64,000 nt of DNA. Source: an uncultured Lachnobacterium sp. GTDB taxonomy: Bacteria > Bacillota > Clostridia > Lachnospirales > Lachnospiraceae. The DNA is taken from positions 62,001 through 126,000 of the forward strand of contig URDU01000002.1 of NCBI GenBank assembly GCA_900546625.1, read 5' to 3'. Positions 18,283 through 25,974 of this stretch are shown in pieces (position 1 is the first letter of the stretch; each line of letters starts with the position of its first letter). The notes under the pieces were generated by a model. The model was given only the letters and a program-made list of their open reading frames with translations, was not told where the DNA came from and searched no databases. The translations under genes were made by a program, and so were the position numbers.

Positions 18283-20367
18283 ATGGACAATAATAATAAT
18301 AATATCGGGAGCATGAATCCCCAACAGTTTTCACAGAACACGCCACAGAATACGCAGATGAATATGGGCATGTCAGGTATCGAACTGCAGAAGATGCAGC
18401 AGGAGGCGGAGCAAAGACGGCGTGAGCAAAGCAGGAGAAACGCGGATTTCTTTGGCAGGCTATGCATACCTACGATAATATATGCGCTGCTGTACACCAT
18501 TTTCCTGTATGAGAATATAGGTGGAATACTTGTCACATTGTTTTCAATCGTCACAGGAGTATACAGCCTGTATTGTATGAAGATACTTCATATAGAGGCA
18601 AAGCCGCTCACTATATGGTACAGTGTGATGATGATACTTACAGGCCTCTCGTCAGGCTTGACCGGCAATAAAATTATACAAGGATTTAATTTTTGCTGGA
18701 TTCTTGTGTTCTTGGTTTTTATGCTGCTTCACAATTTCTGTAATGACAGACAGTGGGGGCTTATAAAGTATATCACTGCGGCATTTCAGGCTGTGTTTGG
18801 AGCGATCGGATGTATAGCTGAGCCGTTTATGGATATTGCCGACTATATGAGAAATGAACGTATGGATAGTGGCAGTATGGGCAGTGATTGTATGGACTCT
18901 GACAGTGTAAACAGAGCAGCCGGAGATGTACATGTGAAAAAACACAGAATGCTTTATGTGTTTATCGGAATTGCTATTGCCTTTCCGCTTGTTGTACTGA
19001 TAGTGGTGCTGCTGTGCTCTGCGGATGCGGTTTTTGCATCAGTTATAAAGAAATTATTTGCTGATATCAATTTCTTTACAGTGAGCAAGGTTGTATTACT
19101 TTTTGTATTTGCACTATTTTCATCATACTGCGGTATAAAGTATCTGAGCAAGAAGCGTATATCAGATGCACCGGTTGAGACTCCGGCATTCCCGGCTGCA
19201 ATCGGCATCACTGTAGCCGCAACTATATCAGCGGTATATGTATTTTTCTGTTTTATACAGATTGTGTATCTGTTCGGAGGGCTTATGCAGCTTCCAAGCG
19301 GCTATACCTACGCCAGGTATGCGAGAGAAGGCTTTTTCCAGCTGCTTTTCGTGTGTATACTGAATGTGATTATCGTATTGCTCGGAAGTGGACTGTTCAG
19401 GAAGAATAAAATATTAAATGCATTTTTAATTTTAATAACTTTGTGCACATATATCATGATTGCATCAAGTGCATACCGTATGGGACTGTATGTATCGGAG
19501 TATGGGCTGACAGCCACCAGACTCTGTGTGTTCTGGGCACTTGGGGTGATAGCGCTGTTTATGCTCGGAGTGATTTTATCTATATGTAAGCCTGCTTTTT
19601 CACTATTCAGGTACGGAATAATAGTAATCGGGATATGTTATCTTGTGCTTGCATTTGCAAGGCCTGATTATCTGGTTGCAAGGTACAATACAGTATGTAT
19701 GGAGGATACAGACTACAAATATCTGATGTCACTTTCCACTGATGCAGCCCCGGCGCTTGCGGATGATGCAGACTTCATGGAAAATAAGGGTATGGTCACC
19801 ATGTATGCAAGACAGCTTGCAGGTGAGACAAATGACAGCATAAGACAGCTCAATGTGTCTCATATAAAGGCTGCACATTTATTCAGAGATAGCATAGATG
19901 AGGTAAAGAGCTCGCAGCTTATCCTTTTATATGTATATTCGCCTTACGATTCGGGCAGCTATAACAATAATGATACCGGTCTTGAGGGCGTGGACAGCAT
20001 ACAGATGGGCTATCATGTGTTAAAGGATACAGAAGATGATGACACAGCCTACTATGATTACAACAGTTATAGCATGGATGATACAAGAGTGGCGGCACCC
20101 GTATTTTTCAAATGGGTGGATGCAGTCGAGGTGAAGAAGATTTCCGACAGTGAGCGTATCTTCCTTGCAAAGATTCCAAGAAAGGCTTTAAAAGGCAAGG
20201 AGGGAGTGAATATTGAATACAGATTTAATAAAAATGGAGATGTTATATATTCATCCCAGTACAATGTGATCCTTGACAAGAAAAAAGGACTCAACGAGGT
20301 GGAGATGTCATACTATGCCGGAACAGATGGCGTGGATGTGCCTGAGTACAATATTTATGGAAAGTAA
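18283..20367 (+). CDS. DUF4173-family membrane protein
   Basis: A 694-residue protein. Residues 1-50 are Asn/Gln/Met-rich and disordered, followed by charged QEAEQRRREQSRR. About ten to twelve hydrophobic segments lie between residues 60 and 470. The segment HRMLYVFIGIAIAFPLVVLIVVLLCSADAVFASVIKKLF is typical of DUF4173 (a relative of DUF4153). The C-terminal 220 residues are predicted extracellular or cytoplasmic soluble sequence with acidic patches (EDTEDDDTAYYDYN). Function is unknown for the family. Good ribosome site AAGGAGGAAGCT. It stands alone between the eno terminator and the AAA-ATPase gene. Confidence 0.78.
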   Translation: MDNNNNNIGSMNPQQFSQNTPQNTQMNMGMSGIELQKMQQEAEQRRREQSRRNADFFGRLCIPTIIYALLYTIFLYENIGGILVTLFSIVTGVYSLYCMKILHIEAKPLTIWYSVMMILTGLSSGLTGNKIIQGFNFCWILVFLVFMLLHNFCNDRQWGLIKYITAAFQAVFGAIGCIAEPFMDIADYMRNERMDSGSMGSDCMDSDSVNRAAGDVHVKKHRMLYVFIGIAIAFPLVVLIVVLLCSADAVFASVIKKLFADINFFTVSKVVLLFVFALFSSYCGIKYLSKKRISDAPVETPAFPAAIGITVAATISAVYVFFCFIQIVYLFGGLMQLPSGYTYARYAREGFFQLLFVCILNVIIVLLGSGLFRKNKILNAFLILITLCTYIMIASSAYRMGLYVSEYGLTATRLCVFWALGVIALFMLGVILSICKPAFSLFRYGIIVIGICYLVLAFARPDYLVARYNTVCMEDTDYKYLMSLSTDAAPALADDADFMENKGMVTMYARQLAGETNDSIRQLNVSHIKAAHLFRDSIDEVKSSQLILLYVYSPYDSGSYNNNDTGLEGVDSIQMGYHVLKDTEDDDTAYYDYNSYSMDDTRVAAPVFFKWVDAVEVKKISDSERIFLAKIPRKALKGKEGVNIEYRFNKNGDVIYSSQYNVILDKKKGLNEVEMSYYAGTDGVDVPEYNIYGK

Positions 20368-20422
20368 TAGTTTAAATTGTTTATAATTCAAAGTTGATAT
20401 GGTGAAGTTGATTAAAAACTGC

Positions 20423-20442
20423 TATACTTAACATGTAGTATA
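20423..20442 (+). promoter_or_regulatory. Repeated 20-bp promoter-region element, first copy
   Basis: The sequence tatacttaacatgtagtata, with TATACT/AGTATA ends forming a dyad, recurs with one mismatch at 25141-25160 upstream of another unknown gene. It lies 36 bp before the ATG at 20478, so it probably covers the -10 region or the transcription start. Confidence 0.55.
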
Positions 20443-20477
20443 GGTTGTTAAATTATTTCATTAAGGTAGGAAAATTC

Positions 20478-22073
20478 ATGGGAAGATTTTTAAATCCGGG
20501 AAATAAAGCTTTTCAAAAGACATTGAAATCGGAAATATATGTGGATAAAACTATGCTTTTGGCATACACCAATAAGGTTATAGGTTCTGATATGGCATGC
20601 ATATGCAATAGCAGACCGAGGCGCTTTGGAAAGTCCATCACGGCGAATATGCTTGCTGCTTATTATAGCAGAGGATGTGATTCCTTTGATATGTTTTCCA
20701 CTCTAAAGGTAGGCAGGCTTGATTCCTTTGAGACAAACCTTAATAAATATGATGTTATTCATATTGATGTCCAGTGGTGCATGATGGATGCGGGCGAAGT
20801 GCAAAACACCGTGAAATACATCAATAACGGTATTCTTGATGAGCTTATAATAGCATATGGTGATGTGATACCGGACACTGTTAAAACAGCCTATGGAGCC
20901 ATGTCTTATATAAACGCAGCCACAGGAAATACCTTTGTTATCATAATAGATGAGTGGGATGTGTTGATAAGAGATGAGGCTAATAATAAGGAACTGCAGG
21001 AGGAATATATTAATTTCCTCAGAGGAATGTTTAAAGGGACAGAGCCGACAAAGTATATTGCGTTAGCTTATCTTACCGGCATACTTCCTATTAAAAAGCT
21101 AAAAACTCAGTCAGCACTTAACAATTTTGAAGAGTTCACAATGCTTGATGCAGGAGCGCTTGCATCATATATTGGCTTTACAGATGATGAGGTTAAGCAG
21201 TTATGCAAAAAGTATGACAGGGATTATGAAGCAGTAAAAAACTGGTATGATGGCTATATGCTTTCGGGTAAACATGTGTATAATCCAAAAGCAGTAGTGA
21301 GCGTGATGATGAGAGGCAGCTTCCAGAGCTATTGGTCACAGACCGGCACATATGAATCTCTGATTCCGCTTATTGACATGGATTTTGATGGATTAAGAGC
21401 CGCTATTATTTCAATGATTTCCGGAAATGAGATAAAAGTTAGAACAACCACGTTTCAGAATGATATGGTATCATTTAAAAACAAAGATGATGTGCTGACA
21501 TTGCTTATACATCTTGGATATCTGGCTTTTAATCAGAAAAATCAGATGGCATATATTCCGAATGAAGAGCTCCGCAATGAGCTTATGGATGCGGTTGAGG
21601 AAAACAAATGGGATGAAATCATACAGTTTGAGAGACAGTCAATAGATTTGTTTAATGCAACAATAAACAAAGATGTAAATACTGTGGCAGCAAAAATAGA
21701 GCAGATTCATATGGAGTATACCTCGGTGATTCAATATAATGACGAGAACTCCCTTAGCAGTGTGTTGGCCATTGCTTATCTTGGAACAATGAACTATTAT
21801 TTTAAGCCGGTCAGGGAATTACCGACAGGGCGTGGCTTTGCTGATTTTGTTTATATTCCGAAGCCTGAGTATATAAATGATTATCCGGCGCTTGTTGTGG
21901 AGCTGAAATGGAATAAGAATGCGGATACAGCCATGCAGCAGATTCGTGAGAGACAGTATCCGAATTCATTATTGCAATATACGGGAAACATCCTGCTTGT
22001 GGCAATCAACTATGATGAAAAAACAAAAGAGCATGTATGTAAAATTGAGGAATATGCTAAAATACAGAATTAA
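20478..22073 (+). CDS. AAA-ATPase-like protein with C-terminal PD-(D/E)XK nuclease domain
   Basis: A 531-residue protein of the abundant AAA-ATPase_like / PDDEXK_9 type. The N-terminal part has the conserved opening NPGNKAFQKTLKSEIYVDKTMLL and the P-loop CNSRPRRFGKSITANMLAAYY near residue 45. The Walker B strand is FVIIIDEWDVLI. The C-terminal 130 residues carry the nuclease-like motif: GFADFVYIPKPEYINDYPALVVELKWNKNADTAMQQI, where the Asp and E-x-K form a PD-(D/E)XK site. The family is multi-copy in gut Firmicutes and Bacteroidetes; the role is unproven, with mobile-element or defence roles suggested. The ATG at 20478 follows AAGGTAGGAAAATTC. A terminator follows at 22106. Confidence 0.85.
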   Translation: MGRFLNPGNKAFQKTLKSEIYVDKTMLLAYTNKVIGSDMACICNSRPRRFGKSITANMLAAYYSRGCDSFDMFSTLKVGRLDSFETNLNKYDVIHIDVQWCMMDAGEVQNTVKYINNGILDELIIAYGDVIPDTVKTAYGAMSYINAATGNTFVIIIDEWDVLIRDEANNKELQEEYINFLRGMFKGTEPTKYIALAYLTGILPIKKLKTQSALNNFEEFTMLDAGALASYIGFTDDEVKQLCKKYDRDYEAVKNWYDGYMLSGKHVYNPKAVVSVMMRGSFQSYWSQTGTYESLIPLIDMDFDGLRAAIISMISGNEIKVRTTTFQNDMVSFKNKDDVLTLLIHLGYLAFNQKNQMAYIPNEELRNELMDAVEENKWDEIIQFERQSIDLFNATINKDVNTVAAKIEQIHMEYTSVIQYNDENSLSSVLAIAYLGTMNYYFKPVRELPTGRGFADFVYIPKPEYINDYPALVVELKWNKNADTAMQQIRERQYPNSLLQYTGNILLVAINYDEKTKEHVCKIEEYAKIQN

Positions 22074-22105
22074 TGATTGAGATATACAAATACAAAAACA
22101 AATCC

Positions 22106-22140
22106 AAAAACGGACATGGCAGTTTTGCATGTCCGTTTTT
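22106..22140 (+). terminator. Rho-independent terminator of the AAA-ATPase gene
   Basis: aaaaacggacatg (22106-22118) is an exact complement of catgtccgttttt (22128-22140). A-rich and T-rich flanks let it work from either side, so it may also end the minus-strand GH3 transcript. Confidence 0.9.
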
Positions 22141-22204
22141 TGTTTTTGTATAATAAGTATCGGGTATTATGAACCGGGCAGTTTTACAAAAAGCAGAGTA
22201 AAAT

Positions 22205-24691
22205 TTAATCAAGCTTTAATATTAATCCTAATATACGCTTTACAGAGGTCTCCATCTCACTACGAGAGATGGCACCCTTATCATAAGCCTTCTTTACACG
22301 ATCAGGATATCCATTTCCCATCTTAAGATCATTTCCGGCTTTTGTCTCCTTGTAATGCTCGCCACAGGTCCACCAGTCGGTTGTGACCATTCCTTCATAG
22401 CCCCACTCATCACGCAGTATTCCTGTCAAAAGGTCCTCGCTTTCAGAGGCTCTGTAGCCGTTTATCATATTGTAAGAGGACATAATAGCCCATGGGTTTT
22501 CATTCTTTACAATCATCTCAAAGGCCTTCAGATAGATTTCTCTGGCAGCTCTCTCTGAAACGCGTGAATCGCTGTTTTTGCGGTTTGTTTCCTTATTGTT
22601 CAGTGCAAAGTGCTTGAGTGTGGCACCGACATTGTTTGACTGGATTCCGCGTACCATGGCACCTGCGAGCTTTCCTGTGACGAATGGGTCCTCTGAGTAG
22701 TACTCGAAGTTACGTCCGCAGAGAGGACTTCTGTGAATACAGATGGCAGGTGTGAGCCACAGGGCAAGGTTATTTTCCTTTAATTCTTCACCGCCTGCAC
22801 GTCCTACGACCTCTAAAACATCCGGGTTCCATGTGCATGCGAGCAGTGTGGAGCATGGAAACGCAGTGGTGCATATACCGACCTCCGGTGCTATGCGCAC
22901 TCCGGCAGGACCATCTGCTGTCATGATAGAAGGAATACCGTATTCAGGCATATTTCCGATACCGAAGGTATTTGCGACACCTGTATTTGGCTGTCCGCCG
23001 AGCAGATGAATGAGATCATCGATTGACAGCTCTGATACAAATTCATCAAGCGTGATACGTCCTTCCACAACATCCATGATGTCGTGACTGCCGTTTTTAG
23101 CCATGCCATCGGCAAAACGGAAGTATGGGATGGCTCTCTGACCGGGACCAACACCCTCTGTCAGGGCAGGGTCAATGGTGCCAATAGCTGAGTAGTCGGT
23201 GTCCACAGGCTCACCTTGAGGCAGATCTTCATAGCTTCCGTCAGCGAGCATTCTCTTTGGCAGACTTGTAGGCACAAGCTTTGCAGAAAACTGCTCGGTA
23301 ATTACATCGTGATTTAATATATATGAGTAATCAGCTTTTGTCACGTTACGGACGCTTGTTCCGACATATATATCATATGAACCGGCTTCAAGCACATATG
23401 CAGACTTTTGAACCTTTCCCAGGTCATCATATGATGCCATATCATTTATTTCCCATGTGAGGGTCATAAGCTGAGACTCACCCGGCTGCAGTTCTCTTGT
23501 CTTTTCAAAGGCGGCTAGCTCCTTTGCAGGCTTTCCAAGCTTTCCCTGTGGTTTAGCAACATATACCTGAACAACCTCTTTTCCGGCAGCTTTACCTGTG
23601 TTTGTCACACTGACTTTTGCGTAGAGCTTACCGGCTTTGATGTCAATATCTGCATCGGCTGATCCGGCTGCAGTAGCACTTGACGTACAGTTGGAATTCA
23701 CAACACCGGCAGATACAGTCTCCACATCAAATGTGGTGTATGAGAGTCCATAGCCAAATGGGTATACAACCTTCTCGGCAGCTCCCGGAATTGTCTCGAA
23801 ATAGCGGTATCCGACATATATGTCATCGGTGTAGTCCACATAGTCTCTTGACTCATGGAAATTGTAGGTAGATGGATAGTCGTCGAGTGATTTGGCAAAT
23901 GTATCGACAGTCTTTCCGGAAGGATTGCCATTCCCTACTAAAAGCTCAGCGGCAGCGAGCCCGCCTTCCATGCCGCCCTGTAAGGCGAGCAGTGCTGACT
24001 GAATCTGATCATCATAAGCAAACCATGATGTATCAACCATTCCATCGACATTTAAAATCACGATTACATTTTTGAAACTGGCTTTTACTGTGTCAACCAT
24101 CTCTTTTTCTTTTACGGAGAGGCAGAAATCGCCATCCTTAAAAAGTTCTGCCGACTTCTCGGTCATCTCGCGCTCGTAGTCCCAGAGAGCCTTGTTATTT
24201 GGGTCAACAACACTCTTTCTGTCCCATCCCTCTCCGGAATAGCGGCAGATTGAGATGATAGCAGTGTCAGTGTAGGCCTTTGCCTTATTTAAAAGCTCAA
24301 CCGGCACATCAGGCTCTATAGTCATGCCGGGTACCGCACCGGCTGCATACTGCTTTTTAATGTCATTGCGGTAGTAGTCGCACAGCTCCTCAAATATGCT
24401 TATTTTATCTTTTTGAAGCTTAAGTCCTTCGTAGAGATTGCGGATATATGCAACGGTTACATCACCGCTTCCGCCGCCACCCTTTACATAGTCGAAGGTG
24501 CCCTTTCCGAAAAGGGCTACCTTAGAACCCGCTGCAAGAGGCAGTACATTGTTGTCATTTTTTAAGAGCACCATGCCCTCCTTGGCTGCGTTCTTTGAAA
24601 GCTCAATGTGTGCCTTGCTTCCGGTGACTCTCTCCCCATTTGCCCCAAGTGGGAGATTCGGTGTGAATTTGATTCTTGACCATTTGTTCAT
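22205..24691 (-). CDS. GH3 beta-glucosidase with swapped domain order
   Basis: An 828-residue glycoside hydrolase family 3 protein without a signal peptide, so probably cytoplasmic. Domain order is reversed from the usual: the (alpha/beta)6 C-domain comes first (LSKNAAKEGMVLLKNDNNVLPL near residue 20), then a fibronectin III-like domain (about 310-440; GKEVVQVYVAKPQGKLGKPAKELAAF), and the (beta/alpha)8 catalytic domain last. The nucleophile is probably the Asp of VTTDWWTCGE, 57 residues from the end. The same order is known from Ruminococcus albus and Butyrivibrio GH3 glucosidases. The likely substrates are beta-glucosides taken up from plant fibre. The ATG at 24691 has AAGGAAGG eight bases upstream; the frame extends 29 codons further without a ribosome site. 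Confidence 0.9.
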   Translation of the reverse strand: MNKWSRIKFTPNLPLGANGERVTGSKAHIELSKNAAKEGMVLLKNDNNVLPLAAGSKVALFGKGTFDYVKGGGGSGDVTVAYIRNLYEGLKLQKDKISIFEELCDYYRNDIKKQYAAGAVPGMTIEPDVPVELLNKAKAYTDTAIISICRYSGEGWDRKSVVDPNNKALWDYEREMTEKSAELFKDGDFCLSVKEKEMVDTVKASFKNVIVILNVDGMVDTSWFAYDDQIQSALLALQGGMEGGLAAAELLVGNGNPSGKTVDTFAKSLDDYPSTYNFHESRDYVDYTDDIYVGYRYFETIPGAAEKVVYPFGYGLSYTTFDVETVSAGVVNSNCTSSATAAGSADADIDIKAGKLYAKVSVTNTGKAAGKEVVQVYVAKPQGKLGKPAKELAAFEKTRELQPGESQLMTLTWEINDMASYDDLGKVQKSAYVLEAGSYDIYVGTSVRNVTKADYSYILNHDVITEQFSAKLVPTSLPKRMLADGSYEDLPQGEPVDTDYSAIGTIDPALTEGVGPGQRAIPYFRFADGMAKNGSHDIMDVVEGRITLDEFVSELSIDDLIHLLGGQPNTGVANTFGIGNMPEYGIPSIMTADGPAGVRIAPEVGICTTAFPCSTLLACTWNPDVLEVVGRAGGEELKENNLALWLTPAICIHRSPLCGRNFEYYSEDPFVTGKLAGAMVRGIQSNNVGATLKHFALNNKETNRKNSDSRVSERAAREIYLKAFEMIVKNENPWAIMSSYNMINGYRASESEDLLTGILRDEWGYEGMVTTDWWTCGEHYKETKAGNDLKMGNGYPDRVKKAYDKGAISRSEMETSVKRILGLILKLD

Positions 24692-24945
24692 AGCAGATAC
24701 CTTCCTTATATTGTGTTTTATAAAGTTGATTTTGTGTCTGTATGGCATTTTATTTATAAAAATACCATGATTTTTCATGTATATTATTGTATAAAAGAAT
24801 TGTAAGCCAAAATAGAATGATTTACAATCATGATAATGACTTTATTTTATGTCGATATTGACTTTTTACTTTGCCATTATATTATATAATTAAAACTTCA
24901 AACCTGTAAATTTTAGTATATAAGCTTACGCATATGGAGGTTCAC

Positions 24946-25062
24946 ATGCAGCAATACACGCACGAATATATAAAATCAATACCACATCTGCCGATATACT
25001 GTCTCCTGTATGAGACATACCGCCAGATGACACCGAGGGAATTGCGCAGACTTAGACATTAA
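24946..25062 (+). CDS. Possible 38-residue small protein
   Basis: An open frame of 38 codons starting at an ATG with TATGGAGG seven bases upstream and ending TAA. The peptide begins MQQYTHEYIKSIPHLP and ends with a basic segment, RQMTPRELRRLRH. There is no membrane segment or family I recognise. The strong ribosome site and its place in an otherwise empty stretch between the GH3 gene and the next gene are the only support. It could instead be a leader peptide or chance. Confidence 0.45.
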   Translation: MQQYTHEYIKSIPHLPIYCLLYETYRQMTPRELRRLRH

Positions 25063-25140
25063 TAGTGAAAGATACACAGAAAATATCTATAATTTACATA
25101 TTCTTGTAGGGAAATTAATTTAGGTTTTACACAATTATAT

Positions 25141-25160
25141 TATACTTAGCATGTAGTATA
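25141..25160 (+). promoter_or_regulatory. Repeated 20-bp promoter-region element, second copy
   Basis: tatacttagcatgtagtata differs by one base from 20423-20442. It lies 62 bp before the ATG at 25222, whereas the first copy lies 36 bp before its gene. Confidence 0.55.
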
Positions 25161-25221
25161 AAGATAGTCCGAGCATGATTGTATTGAATGCACAGGTAGC
25201 AGAGATGGGAAGTAGATAGTA

Positions 25222-25536
25222 ATGATAGTTATAACACTTCAGCAGTTTTTTGTATTATTATGGATTTTTTGCATAACTAAAGTGATATTACATGGTTTTA
25301 GAATCAATATTATAGGAATATCCATAAATAGATATTTTTATGAGTATAACGTAGATGATAAAAATGCGATTAAAGAATATCATAGAGGAAGGGCTGTTAG
25401 ATCCATTATTATTTTAATTCTTGATTCAATAACATTAGTAATATCATATAAGTATAGTATAGAGATGGCTACTGGATTTATGATAATATCAACTATAGCA
25501 TCTATAATAATTAAATACATTAAAGATAAAGAATAG
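25222..25536 (+). CDS. Hypothetical membrane protein
   Basis: A 104-residue protein with a hydrophobic N-terminal segment (about residues 3-30) and a hydrophobic pair at residues 60-95, separated by a charged loop (YNVDDKNAIKEYHRGRAVR), ending in KYIKDKE. No family recognised. The AT content and codon use (many ATA and TTA) are higher than in the neighbours, suggesting foreign origin. The ribosome site is weak (GATGGGAAGTAG). It shares an upstream element with the AAA-ATPase gene at 20478. Confidence 0.5.
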   Translation: MIVITLQQFFVLLWIFCITKVILHGFRINIIGISINRYFYEYNVDDKNAIKEYHRGRAVRSIIILILDSITLVISYKYSIEMATGFMIISTIASIIIKYIKDKE

Positions 25537-25747
25537 TGGTTGTGAGATTATAATACATAACGTAAGTGATTAAATAATAGAGCGTATGCTATATGATATA
25601 GTGTACGCTTTAATTATTGTGAGGAATCGTAAGAAATTAAATAATTCTAAAATGATAGATTATAGAATTGGCTCATGGTATAATATAACGAACGTAAAGA
25701 TATGTGCGTCAAAAGAGATATCATATAGATAAGATTGGAGAAAATAC

Positions 25748-25972
25748 ATGAACCCAGCAAGCATAATGAAAATGATGAAAGCAAAAAATACATTTACAGC
25801 AAACCACCCAAAGTTTGTATCCTTTTTACAGTATGCATTCGGCAGCGGCATTCCGGCAGACTCTGTTATTGAAATCACAGTTACAAAGCCGGGTCAGGAG
25901 CCGGTTACGTCCAATATCAGGGTTTTACAGTCGGATCTCGAACTTTTGGACAGCTTGAAGGATATTAATTAG
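25748..25972 (+). CDS. Conserved small hypothetical protein
   Basis: A 74-residue protein starting MNPASIMKMMKAKNTF with a helix of Met and Lys, then NHPKFVSFLQYAFGSGIPADSVIEITVTKPGQEPVTSNIRVLQSDLELLDSL. I do not recognise a named domain. It looks like a small alpha/beta protein. GGAG eight bases before the ATG is a good ribosome site. Its stop codon lies two bases before the ATG of the ABC-F gene, so the two are almost certainly one operon and translationally coupled. Confidence 0.75.
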   Translation: MNPASIMKMMKAKNTFTANHPKFVSFLQYAFGSGIPADSVIEITVTKPGQEPVTSNIRVLQSDLELLDSLKDIN

Positions 25973-25974
25973 AT

